A stretch of DNA of 64,000 bases from Herpetosiphonaceae bacterium (GTDB lineage Bacteria; Chloroflexota; Chloroflexia; Chloroflexales; Herpetosiphonaceae), in contig BPHZ01000002.1 of assembly GCA_026003835.1 (NCBI GenBank), positions 186,001-250,000 on the forward strand, in the 5' to 3' direction. The position numbers and the translations under genes were made by a program. Under the pieces are notes generated by a model. It was not told the origin of the DNA, made no database searches, and was given only the letters and a program-made list of their open reading frames with translations. Below, one piece after another: positions 36,445 to 45,584 of the stretch. Position 1 is the stretch's first letter, and every line of letters begins with the position of its first letter.

Positions 36445-38487
36445 CTATTTATTTTGGAGTAGTGTAGATTCCAAATCTATTACCGAAGATCTCTGTAATG
36501 CCTGCTCATAAAACCTGTCGCACAACTTCTTCTCACAGCTCTGCCTTATATCTAGCTTAATTCCAAGAAGTCCAAAAATCACCGATACGACGGCCCCGAG
36601 AACCCAAGCCGCTGGTTCAATTTTATTCCAATTCCCAGTAATCAATGGAAAAGAGTATAACATAATGATAAATATAATAGTAATGATTAATGCTACGTAT
36701 GTGAAATACCATATACGCGCTTTCCTTTGCGCTTTAGTACGCAATCGTTCTTTTATTAATTTAATTGCTTCCGCTCGGCCTTGATATTCTTCAGTGCGTA
36801 CTGTTTGTAAATCTCTATCACGTTCTTCGTTGTGTTTTTGTTGAAAAGCCTCCAGAATTTGCTGGAGCTCTTGTTCCTTCTCTCTCTTTGTTTTCTCCAA
36901 TTCTTCATCGAGTGCAGCTTTCTGGTTCGCCTGTTCCGTCTCTTTTTGTTGATCTATTTCTTCTTTGACTTGCTTTATATTACCAATTACCCAGGATTCG
37001 TTAATACTGTCAATCTCTTCTCTTTCAAAGTGCATTAGTAAGTCTTGAATTCGCTGGTTGTAGAGCAGGTTGGCAACATCCTGCTCGCTAATTGTGCCAT
37101 CATTCCTTAGTTTTTTTACCATTTTAATGAATTTATCCCAAATTTTTCTTTCTATAAACAGATGATGAGAGTGCAGGGAGACTATTGATCGTAAAGAGAT
37201 TTTATTGAGTACCTGTGGATTCTTTAACCACAGTAAGTTGGTCAATAATCTATCAGAGATTACTTCTGAAACAGTAGCATTGTCTTTATGGCCGCATTCG
37301 TGGAAATTATACCGTGCAAGGCGTAAGTCAGAAGTAAGAAAAATAACATTAGCCTCCTCGATGCGCCGAAAATCGCGCCCGCGAAAACGTTTGATATAAT
37401 CAATAACAAATAAGTCGTGAATTTGTCCATAAAGATACTGAAAAGGTTTATGCCGTTCTATAAGGACTCGTTGCTGATCTGGGATATCATTATGCTTAGT
37501 AATTATTACTCCTGTTTTTTCAATAGAGATCCCGTGATTTATGAGCGTTTTGTCAATACTCGCTATGAACTCATCAACAGTCGACTTTGTCCAGCCCTTC
37601 ATCTTTAAACTGCTATAGATAGATCTTACTTTTATATCAGGTACATATATATCACTATGTTTTGGATAGTTTCTCAGAACTCGTACCATTTCCTGAATAG
37701 TAACGTCAAATACGCGAAAATTAAACGAACCTTCCGCCTTCATTAGAGTGAACAATTCTTGAGCTGGCCTATTGACCTCGTCAAAGTGTAATCCCAACAC
37801 ATTGAAGAGGAAGTTGGAGTCAAGAAAAACCGTTGTAGCAGCGAAACGCTTGGTAACTTCTTCTATTCTTTCTCCATAGATAATTGAGGAAATAATGCTG
37901 CCACAAACAATATCGTACATTGTTTGATATATAATTGGGTTACTCTGTTCAATTTCTAGAAAATAATCAAAAAGTGCACCCTCGTAATCTTTAAGTGTTG
38001 CACGCTCAGCACTTGTCAGTGGAGCTGGGGCTTTTTCAAAGTCAAGAAACTGCTCAAATAGAGACAGGTTCTCCCGAATAAATATATCAATAATTCTCTC
38101 AACTTCATCAACCGTATACTCGCGTTTAAACCGCTTGTTCAGGAATTCCTGCGCGTTTCGAAAGAGATGGTTCAGCCGTCGATCCGTCTCGCGCTGTGTC
38201 TCGAACCGGCTGATATATGATCTGCCAGCGTCACTAAGAACGTAAGTCTTGTTAGATTGCGATAGATAACCTTTTCGTTTTGCTCTATTGATGATTACAG
38301 TTAGAGAATGTCGCGGGATATTGAGTCCATATTGAGAGGTAACTGATCGTTGTATAGTTTCAAGATCTACACGGCTACGGTTAGTGGGCATAACAGCAAG
38401 CACGAAGGGCCAGAATGAGTCGATATAATCCTCCCCCTCATCGTATAGAGTCCGAATCATTGAGTAAGTGTAAAGTTCTTTTGACAT
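36445..38487 (-). CDS. Winged-helix / PIN-like nuclease / coiled-coil / two-helix membrane protein
   Basis: 680 residues, no close relative recognised. Residues 10-95 look like a winged helix (YGLNIPRHSLTVIINRAKRKG then GYLSQSNKTYVLSDAG). About 215-420 follow the PIN pattern: TTVFLDSNFLFNVLG (Asp223), VTIQEMVRVL (Glu266), QIHDLFVIDYI (Asp358, Asp363) and VIFLTSDLRLARY (Asp387), giving the four or five acidic positions of a metal-dependent ribonuclease. About 500-590 is a Glu/Lys/Gln coiled coil. Two membrane helices (592-612, 626-645) and a short tail follow, so the nuclease should face the cytoplasm from a membrane anchor. AGGA precedes the ATG. It is very AT-rich against its neighbours. Motif-based assignment; an immune or stress role is inference. 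Confidence 0.7.
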   Translation of the reverse strand: MSKELYTYSMIRTLYDEGEDYIDSFWPFVLAVMPTNRSRVDLETIQRSVTSQYGLNIPRHSLTVIINRAKRKGYLSQSNKTYVLSDAGRSYISRFETQRETDRRLNHLFRNAQEFLNKRFKREYTVDEVERIIDIFIRENLSLFEQFLDFEKAPAPLTSAERATLKDYEGALFDYFLEIEQSNPIIYQTMYDIVCGSIISSIIYGERIEEVTKRFAATTVFLDSNFLFNVLGLHFDEVNRPAQELFTLMKAEGSFNFRVFDVTIQEMVRVLRNYPKHSDIYVPDIKVRSIYSSLKMKGWTKSTVDEFIASIDKTLINHGISIEKTGVIITKHNDIPDQQRVLIERHKPFQYLYGQIHDLFVIDYIKRFRGRDFRRIEEANVIFLTSDLRLARYNFHECGHKDNATVSEVISDRLLTNLLWLKNPQVLNKISLRSIVSLHSHHLFIERKIWDKFIKMVKKLRNDGTISEQDVANLLYNQRIQDLLMHFEREEIDSINESWVIGNIKQVKEEIDQQKETEQANQKAALDEELEKTKREKEQELQQILEAFQQKHNEERDRDLQTVRTEEYQGRAEAIKLIKERLRTKAQRKARIWYFTYVALIITIIFIIMLYSFPLITGNWNKIEPAAWVLGAVVSVIFGLLGIKLDIRQSCEKKLCDRFYEQALQRSSVIDLESTLLQNK

Positions 38488-38626
38488 AGTTCGGAATTCC
38501 TATGATTCTATATAAAATCTTGGCCGGGGAATGCGAAGACAATATACCACACTTGAGCTTTAGTGCGCTACTTACCTCGCCTCCTTTTGAATGTTGCAGT
38601 AAGAGCGATCGGTGAGCAAAGGGCCG

Positions 38627-38646
38627 GCCTAACGGGGCGCTTCAGC
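38627..38646 (-). repeat. attC-like half-site
   Basis: GCCTAACGGGGCGCTTCAGC is identical to 36305-36324, the left end and L-box of the full attC-like site (one further base upstream, G, also matches). Read on the minus strand it is ...GCTGAAGCGCCCC then GTTAGGC, just ahead of the PIN-protein gene and behind the 67-residue membrane protein gene. I find no matching RYYYAAC end on the other side. Confidence 0.6.
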
Positions 38647-38652
38647 AGCGTG

Positions 38653-38856
38653 CTATAGTGAAATAGCCCTCCTTGCTGAGGGATTTGGTTTCTTTGTGAT
38701 GAGATCAGTTACTCCTCGGCCGAGCAAGGTGACTCCGAGTGTAAAGAAAATCCAGGGCTGGATCTCTTGGTGGGTGGTCAGAGCGAAATGCACGATACCC
38801 GCCGTGGCGAGCGCAAGTATCACCCCGACAGCGAGGAGCAGTGGCGGCTTTGTCAT
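38653..38856 (-). CDS. Small two-helix membrane protein, unknown
   Basis: 67 residues from MTKPPLLLAVGVILALATAG, with GAGGAA eight bases ahead of the ATG. Two hydrophobic helices (LLLAVGVILALATAGIVHFAL and PWIFFTLGVTLLGRGVTDLI) are separated by TTHQEIQ. The tail KKPNPSARRAISL is basic, so the ends probably face the cytoplasm. It is the gene just upstream of the attC-like half-site and is on the same strand as the other cassette genes, so it may itself be cassette-borne. No family recognised. Confidence 0.55.
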   Translation of the reverse strand: MTKPPLLLAVGVILALATAGIVHFALTTHQEIQPWIFFTLGVTLLGRGVTDLITKKPNPSARRAISL

Positions 38857-38994
38857 GATGTATTCCTCGATCTTTACGCTGGCTCTCCCGTAGTTACATT
38901 GTACATGTGGGATCGGGTTCTGCGAAGTGCCGCCCAACTCTTAATTCAACCGCCGGCGTCGTCTTGGTGGAACTCAGTCGTATCATGTGGCTGA

Positions 38995-39190
38995 ACTCCT
39001 CTCCTCCGCGCGTTTGGCTTCTTACTCGCTCCCCTCGTCAAGCCGCCCAGCTCCACCTTTACGCTTGATATCCCGGCCCGCTATACGCAGTTTACCACCA
39101 TCCCCGATCGCCGCAAACGCCGCGGGGTGCGCTATCCGCTGCCACTCTTCCTTTCGGGCGCTTGGTCCAGATCGGCACAGGCATGCTCGA
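38995..39190 (+). pseudogene. Remnant of an ISAs1-like transposase N-terminus
   Basis: A frame without its own start reads FTLDIPARYTQFTTIPDRRK then RRGVRYPLPLFLS. This matches the F-x-x-(I/V/L)PDPR-x-x-x-G-x-x(H/Y)PL motif at the head of ISAs1/H-repeat transposases. After that the frame loses similarity and stops. No DDE part is present. It lies next to a complete insertion sequence and the cassette remnant. Confidence 0.35.
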
Positions 39191-39395
39191 TAGTTGTCTG
39201 TTGGGTAATGGTAGCCAAGACGACGCGCCACAGGTTATTGATCTGGCAATGATAGCTCGCGGCTGACAAAGAATACAAACCTCTGGACCTATTGCTGGAC
39301 GGTCCTCCTATCTGAATTTGTGCTCCAGTGAGCATGATCAGGGCGAGGTACGTGCAGACCGTTGAAAAGCGCTGCGTGCCTGTGGGCGCTTGCCG

Positions 39396-39441
39396 GGCGG
39401 CGGCTCCAGCTGGAGCCGCCGCCTCTGAAGTTTGGCCCTTT
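39396..39441 (+). repeat. Left terminal inverted repeat of the IS
   Basis: Palindromic outer 28 bp (39396-39423), then TCTGAAGTTTGGCCCTTT. The ribosome site of the transposase starts about 65 bp further in. Confidence 0.75.
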
Positions 39442-39518
39442 CTCACGAACACTTGAAAAAGCGACCTCGCTTGGCTATGCTGAAGGTGTCAAATCACCAG
39501 CACCCCAAGGAGGTCGCT

Positions 39519-41288
39519 ATGCCGCAGCATACCACAGTTGCCCCCCCAACGCCACCCCTCTTGGCCCGTTTGCTCGCCCTGGTCGAGTCCCACCGTCCCG
39601 CCTTTCGCCAACAGCGCACCTTTCACCGCGCCACCGCGCTGCTCGTCGGCATGCTCGGCGCCTCTGCCCGCCATACCCTCACCCAAGCCCTGATCGCGCT
39701 GGGGCTGATTGACATCGATTGGTCCGCGTTCTATCGCCTCTTCTCGCGAGCCCGCATCGATCTGCCCACCTTGCAGCACCAGCTCTTCGCCAGCACCCTG
39801 GCCAACGCGCCCGCCGATCAGCCCTACGTCGTGGCCGTCGATGGCGTGGCCTTCCCCCGCACGAGTCGCCGCATGCCCGGCGTCGGCTGGCGCAAGGCCC
39901 CCAACACCGCGCCCTTCCGCGCCGGCCTTGCCCTCGCCCAACGCTTCTGCATCCTCCATTGGCTCCCGGCGCTGGAACAGGGCTGGACGCGTGCCATTGC
40001 GCTGATCTGTCTGCCCTGTTTTACGCCCAAAGCCCGCCCCGCTGCCGCCCCGCCCATGCGCGAGTGGGAGGCGGCCTTGCAGGCGCTCCAGACGCTGCGG
40101 GTGGCCCTCGATACCGCTGGTCGTCCCAGGCAGTGGATCGTCGTGCTGGCCGATGGCAGCTATGATGTCGTTGAGCTGTGGCGGGCGCTGCCCCATCACA
40201 CTGCCTTGCTGGCCCGTACCGCCCGCAATCGCGCGTTGCGTCAGCTCCCACCGCCTTCCACGGCGCGCGGCCGTCGGCGGCTGTATGGGGACCAGGCGCC
40301 CACGCCAGCCCAGTGGCTGCAGCAGCGGCGCGGCTGGCAGGAGACCAGCCAGGTCGTCCGTGGCCATCCGCGGCGGCTGCGCTACCGCATCGAAGGTCCC
40401 TATCTGCGCCAACGGGCCCCGCTGCATCCGCTCTGGCTGGTGCTGATGGGCGGCGAGCACTACCGGCGGCATGGACGCGAGAAGCGCCGCGATCCGGTGC
40501 CGGTGCTGGTGTCGGCCATCGCCACAGCGGATGGTGGCTGGGCGCTGCCGCTGCCGGTGGAGGCCTTACTGGTGTGGTTGTGGCAACGCTGGGAAGTGGA
40601 GGTGGCGCATCGTGAGCTGAAAAGCGGGTTTGGGGTCGGAGCAATGCAGTGCTGGCACCGCGAGGGCACCATCCGGAGCGTGCAGTGGGGCGTCTGGGCC
40701 TCCGGCGTGTGTCTGCTGGCAGCGTATCAGAGCTGGGGCATCTGTGGCGGACCGCGCGCGCCTGGGCGCTGGTGGCGCGGAGCGCAGCGCTGGTCGTTCA
40801 GGACCGTGTGGCGCAGTCTGCGCGCGGCATGGTGGCATGGCCCGGCCTTTCAGGCCCGTCAGCCGCGCACACCGAGTGACTGGGCCAAAAAAGAAGCATG
40901 GCTCGGCGCCATGCTCAATAGTATCGCCGGATCAACCCGCCTGGAAGCGGGCGGATCCAGCGATCCACCCTGTCCCTGGCCCGTCCGATCTTGGTCTAAA
41001 GAGCCAAAGTCCAGGGGCGGCGGCTCCAGCTGGAGCCGCCGCCTCGCGTTCGGGTGGGAGATGTGCCGAAGATACGGCGCTGGACTGGCTTTTGTGGGTG
41101 GGAAGTTGAACGATGTGCCCGCCGTGTCTACGGATGGAGCATCGGTATATCAATGCCGCGCTCCTGCGCAACCTGGATGGCGCGCTCGTAGCCTGCGTCG
41201 GCGTGGCGTACAACGCCCAACCCTGGATCGCCGGTCAGGACGCGCTCCAGCTTCGCGGCGGCCTCGTCCGTCCCATCTGCCACGATGA
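39519..41288 (+). CDS. DDE transposase, IS4 superfamily, reading beyond the IS end
   Basis: Starts at ATG 39519 after AAGGAGG at 39506-39512. The N-terminal helical domain is [23 protein letters not shown] residues are D in [13 protein letters not shown] in [12 protein letters not shown] and E in [20 protein letters not shown], the last matching the Y/H-R-E-x-K signature of IS4 transposases. No stop codon occurs before the right end of the element. The frame continues through the palindromic repeat (GGSSWSRR) and 245 bp of host DNA to 41288, running antisense into the last 161 bp of hutU. About 590 residues; the normal C-terminus is probably near LNSIAGST, so the stop may have been lost. Confidence 0.8.
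   Translation: MPQHTTVAPPTPPLLARLLALVESHRPAFRQQRTFHRATALLVGMLGASARHTLTQALIALGLIDIDWSAFYRLFSRARIDLPTLQHQLFASTLANAPADQPYVVAVDGVAFPRTSRRMPGVGWRKAPNTAPFRAGLALAQRFCILHWLPALEQGWTRAIALICLPCFTPKARPAAAPPMREWEAALQALQTLRVALDTAGRPRQWIVVLADGSYDVVELWRALPHHTALLARTARNRALRQLPPPSTARGRRRLYGDQAPTPAQWLQQRRGWQETSQVVRGHPRRLRYRIEGPYLRQRAPLHPLWLVLMGGEHYRRHGREKRRDPVPVLVSAIATADGGWALPLPVEALLVWLWQRWEVEVAHRELKSGFGVGAMQCWHREGTIRSVQWGVWASGVCLLAAYQSWGICGGPRAPGRWWRGAQRWSFRTVWRSLRAAWWHGPAFQARQPRTPSDWAKKEAWLGAMLNSIAGSTRLEAGGSSDPPCPWPVRSWSKEPKSRGGGSSWSRRLAFGWEMCRRYGAGLAFVGGKLNDVPAVSTDGASVYQCRAPAQPGWRARSLRRRGVQRPTLDRRSGRAPASRRPRPSHLPR
40998..41043 (-). repeat. Right terminal inverted repeat of the IS
   Basis: AAAGAGCCAAAGTCCAGG at 40998-41015, then the 28-bp palindrome at 41016-41043, identical to 39396-39423. 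Confidence 0.75.
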
Positions 41289-42780
41289 CCATGCCCGCGT
41301 GGATGGAGTAGCCGATGCCGACGCCGCCGCCGTGGTGTACAGACACCCAACTCGCGCCGTTGACAGCGTTCAGCAGCGCGTTGAGGATGGGCCAGTCGGC
41401 AATGGCGTCGGAGCCGTCGCGCATCCCTTCGGTTTCGCGGTTTGGCGAGGCTACCGAGCCGGCGTCAAGGTGGTCACGGCCGATCACGATCGGCGCTGAA
41501 ACAACACCGCGCCGTACAAGCTCGTTGAACGCCAGGCCAGCCTTTGCCCGCTCGCCATACCCCAGCCAGCAGATGCGAGCCGGTAGCCCCTGGAACTGCA
41601 CCTGCCGCTGCGCCTTGGTAATCCAGCGATGCAGCGCCTCGTCGTGGGGAAAGAGCTCCAGGATGGCCTCGTCGGTGCGGTAGATGTCCTGGGGATCGCC
41701 GGAGAGCGCAACCCAGCGGAATGGGCCTTTGCCCTCGCAGAAGAGTGGGCGGATGAAGGCCGGAACGAAGCCGGGGTAGTCAAAGGCATTCGTGACGCCG
41801 GCGGCGAGGGCCTGGCCGCGCAAGTTGTTGCCGTAGTCGAAGGCGATAGCGCCGGCCTTTTGCATCGCCAGGATGGCCTCGACGTGCCGCGCCATTGAGT
41901 CCATTGAGCGCCGGATGTACTCTTGCGGGTCGCGCTGCCGCAGTTCCGCCGCCTCCTCCAAGTTTAGGCCGGCCGGAAGATAGCCGTTGAGCGCATCGTG
42001 AGCGCTGGTCTGATCGGTCACGACGTCGGGGATGCTGCCACGCGCCACCAGCTCCGGCACAATCTCGGCTGCGTTGGCAAGCAGCCCCACCGAAAGCGGG
42101 CGCTGCTCGCGCACCGCCTCTTCGACCAGCGTCATCGCCTCCTCAAGGCTGTCCACTGCCGTGTCTAGATAGCGAGTCTCCAGGCGCCGCTCAATGCGCT
42201 GGCGGTCAACCTCTATCACCAGCGCAACGCCTTCGTTCATCGTAACCGCCAGGGGTTGGGCGCCGCCCATGCCGCCTAGCCCTGCCGTCAATACCCATCT
42301 GCCTCGCAGAGAGCCGCCGAAGTGCTGGCGTGCCAGCTCTGCCAATGTTTCATACGTACCCTGGAGAATGCCCTGGCTACCGATGTAGATCCACGAGCCT
42401 GCCGTCATCTGCCCGTACATGATCAGCCCCTGCCGCTCCAGATGGCGGAAGTGCTCCCAGGTAGCCCACTGCGGCACCAGCAGCGAGTTGGCAATCAATA
42501 CGCGGGGGGCGCCGGGGTGGCTGCGAAAAACGGCGACCGGCTTGCCGGACTGGACCAGCAGCGTTTCGTCGTTCTCCAGCTCTCGCAGCGTGCGGACGAT
42601 GGCGTCAAAGCACTCCCAATTGCGGGCGGCCTTGCCGGTGCCGCCGTAGACAATCAACTGATCCGGAGCTTCTGCAACTTCAGGGTCGAGATTATTCATC
42701 AGCATGCGCAGAGCTGCCTCTTGTTGCCAGCCCTTGCACGAGATGTGTGTGCCTCGCGGAGCACGGATGACACGCGCCAT
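41128..42780 (-). CDS. hutU: Urocanate hydratase
   Basis: Converts urocanate to imidazolonepropionate in histidine breakdown, with tightly bound NAD+ acting as an electrophile. The 550-residue length is exactly that of the family. [19 protein letters not shown] is the N-terminal signature, [20 protein letters not shown] the dinucleotide-binding region, [11 protein letters not shown] and [15 protein letters not shown] line the active site, and [13 protein letters not shown] closes the protein. GGAGG precedes the ATG. The other hut genes (hutH, hutI) are not in the window. The insertion sequence lies only 85 bp beyond the stop, so it may have separated hutU from downstream partners. Confidence 0.96.
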   Translation of the reverse strand: MARVIRAPRGTHISCKGWQQEAALRMLMNNLDPEVAEAPDQLIVYGGTGKAARNWECFDAIVRTLRELENDETLLVQSGKPVAVFRSHPGAPRVLIANSLLVPQWATWEHFRHLERQGLIMYGQMTAGSWIYIGSQGILQGTYETLAELARQHFGGSLRGRWVLTAGLGGMGGAQPLAVTMNEGVALVIEVDRQRIERRLETRYLDTAVDSLEEAMTLVEEAVREQRPLSVGLLANAAEIVPELVARGSIPDVVTDQTSAHDALNGYLPAGLNLEEAAELRQRDPQEYIRRSMDSMARHVEAILAMQKAGAIAFDYGNNLRGQALAAGVTNAFDYPGFVPAFIRPLFCEGKGPFRWVALSGDPQDIYRTDEAILELFPHDEALHRWITKAQRQVQFQGLPARICWLGYGERAKAGLAFNELVRRGVVSAPIVIGRDHLDAGSVASPNRETEGMRDGSDAIADWPILNALLNAVNGASWVSVHHGGGVGIGYSIHAGMVIVADGTDEAAAKLERVLTGDPGLGVVRHADAGYERAIQVAQERGIDIPMLHP

Positions 42781-42921
42781 TGCGGCCTCCTTCTACGGTT
42801 CGAGAATAACAATACATGGCTATGGTGTTGCTGGCGTGAGTCTAGCGCCGGGTCGGAAGATTGTCAAAGCCGGCATGGCGGAGGCCAGGTGCTGAGCGGA
42901 AGGTAGAAGTTATGTTCGTGG

Positions 42922-43599
42922 CTAGAGATCGACCCGTTGCCGGGAGAGTGTGAACATCAGGTAGCAGACGAGCAGCAGCGCCGCGAAGATGGCTGTCATA
43001 CCTGCAGCCCGGATATGCGCCGCGCGCTCAAGGACATCGGCGAGAAGAACGCCCGGATTCAACAGCAGATCCCAGCTGTTCCAGCGTAGAAAGCGCCCAA
43101 TATAGACGCCCAGCCCGCCTAGCCCAACCATGAGGATCGCAAAGATCCATCCCGCGCTCCAGCCGGCGTAGCGCTCGACGATGTTCTGCCAGGCGCGGAG
43201 TGAGGCAACGCCCAGGAAGCAGCCGCTCCAGGCAAAGGCTGCGACCATGCCGGCATCGTATAAAAGTGTCTGCTGCGGCGCCCACTGAAGATGGATAAGA
43301 TCGGTAATGATGTATGGGGCGTTGGGGAAGAAGATCAACCAGATCGATCCGGGAAGGATCAGCCGCCACCAGGCGCCGGGGTAGCGCCGGTCGATAGCTG
43401 CCGCCCACATACTCCACATGTAGGGGATCCAAGCCAGGAAGAGATTCCAGATCAGGAAGATAAAGTGATGCGTGCGTGTCAGGTAGATTCTGCCGGCCAG
43501 CAGGCCGCAGGCGAGCAGGCTTGCCAGCACCAGCGGGTAGAACGAATGCATCGCCAGGAAGCGATGGGCTCGATGGATCGCTGTGGTAAAAGTAGACAT
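42922..43599 (-). CDS. DUF1361 membrane protein
   Basis: 225 residues with about seven membrane helices. FLIWNLFLAWIPYMWSMWAA and WLIFFPNAPYIITDLIHL are the DUF1361 signatures, as is YIGRFLRWNSWDLLLNPG. GAGGAG lies seven bases ahead of the ATG at 43599; the frame is open to 43641 without a start signal. Function unknown. It stands alone, 141 bp after the hutU start region. Confidence 0.87.
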   Translation of the reverse strand: MSTFTTAIHRAHRFLAMHSFYPLVLASLLACGLLAGRIYLTRTHHFIFLIWNLFLAWIPYMWSMWAAAIDRRYPGAWWRLILPGSIWLIFFPNAPYIITDLIHLQWAPQQTLLYDAGMVAAFAWSGCFLGVASLRAWQNIVERYAGWSAGWIFAILMVGLGGLGVYIGRFLRWNSWDLLLNPGVLLADVLERAAHIRAAGMTAIFAALLLVCYLMFTLSRQRVDL

Positions 43600-43860
43600 A
43601 ACTATCTCCTCGGTGCAGACTCTTCCAGCACAACCATACACATTTTGCCGGATACGTATGGCATGATCAGTGCCCCCAGCCGCCGACTGTCACCAGTGTT
43701 CCCGCGCATACAATAAACGGATCGAAGGCGGGACGTCCACGTTCTAAGCCTTCAAGATCAGGCACTCAGGTGCTTGACGGCTGTGGGCCGGCTTTGCTAC
43801 GCTTGGCGATCAGCAGTATGAGATGATCATACGAGAGAAGATGACGGTGTTGGTCTGGGG

Positions 43861-44067
43861 GGAGCCAGCACGATCGCTCAGGGCAGTGGTCAGGGGCTGG
43901 CACTGCATAGCACGATGCTTGCGGTCGTCGGCGGCACACTCACAGCGGAAAGCATCCCCGGCGCTTATACACGGATTATACTAACGCTGCCGCAGACGGA
44001 GATCGCTCGCTGCGGAGCCGGAGATTGCTATACTTCTTCTCTTTGCATGTCGCTGGCGCTGTGGTAG
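43861..44067 (+). pseudogene. Possible remnant of a histidine kinase ATPase domain
   Basis: One open frame without a start reads GSGQGLALHSTMLAVVGGTL then TAESIPGAYTRIILTLPQTE. This lines up with the G2 box and last strands of HATPase domains (GLGLA-x-x-I-x-x-HGG-x-I-x-x-ES-x-PG-x-GT-x-F-x-x-x-LP). The H-box, N and G1 boxes are absent upstream. The rest of the 595-bp gap between 43600 and 44194 shows no gene. Confidence 0.4.
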
Positions 44068-44194
44068 ACTAAGCGCCAATCCTCCCCATAAAGGATTACT
44101 CAACTGCTGGGAGCCGCAGCGTGCCTACGCCACTGCCAGCCAGACCTGAGTGGGCAGAAGGAAGCGATCCGCCTGGCTTTCAAGGAGGCATTCT

Positions 44195-45538
44195 ATGCGT
44201 AAGGTCTCCCCCCACCTGACCGCCGTGCTGGTTGGCCTGCTGCTCTTTGGCCTGGGCCAGGTCACCGCCCTCCAGCAGGCTACCCCCGCAGCCCCGGCCG
44301 CTATCCCCACCGCCTTTACCTATCAGGGCCGCCTGCTCGATGGCACCGTGCCTGCCAACGGCAGCTACGCCATGACTTTCCGCCTCTACAACGCGGCGAG
44401 TGGCGGCGCGCAGGTGGGGACGGCAATCAACCAGACCGTCAACGTCGTCGACGGCCTCTTCACCACCCAGCTTGACTTCGGCAGCGCGGCATTCAATGGC
44501 AATCAGCGCTGGCTATCCATCGAGGTAGCGGGCACGCTGCTCACGCCCCGCCAGGCGCTCACTGCGGTGCCCTACGCGCTCTACAGCACGGCGGCGCCGT
44601 GGAGCGGGCTGAGCGGCGTACCGGCGGGCTTTGCCGATGGCGTGGATAACAACACGACCTATACGGCGGGGACTGGGCTGGCCTTGAGCGGGACGCAGTT
44701 CCGGGCCGAGGGCAGCCCCTATGCCAATGTAATTGTGGTGGCCAAGAGCGGTGGCGATTTCACGTCGGTGCAGGCGGCGTTGGACAGTATCGCCGACGCC
44801 GGCGCCGATAATCCCTATCTGGTCTATGTGGCGCCGGGAGTCTACATCGAGCAGGTGGTACTCAAGCCCTATGTGACGCTGGAGGGCGCGGGCGAGGGCG
44901 CGACCATCATCCGCTGGACCGGCGGTAGCCAAGGGCCTGTGTACGGGAGTGGGAGCGCGACGCTGATAGGAGCAGACAATGCAGTCATCCGTCATCTGAC
45001 GGTGGAGAGCAACGGCACGGGACAAGACAACGCAGTGGCGATCTACAACAATGCCGCCTCTCCAACGCTGAGCAACGTGACGGCCATCGCCTGGAATGGG
45101 GCGTATAACTATGGCATCTACAACTACGACGTCTCTTTGCCGAGGATAAGTGACGTGACGGCGATAGCCTCGGGCGGCACGAATACTTATGGTGTGCTCA
45201 ACTACTTCTCTTCGTCGCCGGAGATGAGAAACGTGAGGGTAACAGGCTCGGGCGGTACTGACTACAACATCGGCATCTACAATATTTCTTCCTCGTCGCC
45301 GGAGATCAGCAACGCGGCGATAACGGCCTCAGGCGGCCAGGGCAGCTATGGTATCTACAACACATCCGCGTCGCCAACAATCCGCGAGTCGCGCATCAGA
45401 GGGGGCACCAACAGCATTTACAAGGGGGGAAGTGGTGCAGCTAAGGTTTCCAACAGCCAACTGATCGGCTCGATCTCGAGCGGTCTGATCTGCTTTGATA
45501 ACTATGATGCCAATCTTGCCGCCATAACGTGCCCATAG
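44195..45538 (+). CDS. Secreted right-handed beta-helix protein
   Basis: 447 residues with a signal peptide (VSPHLTAVLVGLLLFGLGQV). Residues 35-150 hold a domain starting FTYQGRLLDGTVPANGSYAM, often found at the head of secreted Chloroflexota and Planctomycetes proteins. From about 175 (IVVAKSGGDFTSVQAALDSI) a pectinesterase-like start leads into a parallel beta-helix with repeats ending in NYGIYN, NTYGVLN, NIGIYN and SYGIYN. No pectinesterase catalytic Asp pair is seen, so it is more likely structural or adhesive than enzymatic. AAGGAGG precedes the ATG at 44195. Confidence 0.78.
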   Translation: MRKVSPHLTAVLVGLLLFGLGQVTALQQATPAAPAAIPTAFTYQGRLLDGTVPANGSYAMTFRLYNAASGGAQVGTAINQTVNVVDGLFTTQLDFGSAAFNGNQRWLSIEVAGTLLTPRQALTAVPYALYSTAAPWSGLSGVPAGFADGVDNNTTYTAGTGLALSGTQFRAEGSPYANVIVVAKSGGDFTSVQAALDSIADAGADNPYLVYVAPGVYIEQVVLKPYVTLEGAGEGATIIRWTGGSQGPVYGSGSATLIGADNAVIRHLTVESNGTGQDNAVAIYNNAASPTLSNVTAIAWNGAYNYGIYNYDVSLPRISDVTAIASGGTNTYGVLNYFSSSPEMRNVRVTGSGGTDYNIGIYNISSSSPEISNAAITASGGQGSYGIYNTSASPTIRESRIRGGTNSIYKGGSGAAKVSNSQLIGSISSGLICFDNYDANLAAITCP

Positions 45539-45584
45539 CATGAGCATGATGCGCCGATTGATCGACAGCGGCGTGACGGATCGC

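Larger units (their letters stand above)
39396..41043 (+). mobile_element. IS4-like insertion sequence, about 1.65 kb
   Basis: Bounded by 46-bp terminal inverted repeats at 39396-39441 and 40998-41043, 42 of 46 positions alike. The outer 28 bp of each end is a perfect palindrome built on GGCGGCGGCTCCAG and its complement, so it reads the same at both ends. The inner 18 bp (TCTGAAGTTTGGCCCTTT and CCTGGACTTTGGCTCTTT) are true inverted repeats. One transposase fills the interior. No target-site duplication is visible. The element lies between the cassette remnant and hutU. Confidence 0.8.

Noticed and set aside
39489..40472. 327-codon frame antisense to the transposase
   Set aside because: Explained by the codon bias of the transposase; no independent evidence of coding.
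39391..41048. Target-site duplication flanking the IS
   Set aside because: The bases outside the two ends (TGCCG on the left, TCGCG on the right) do not match.
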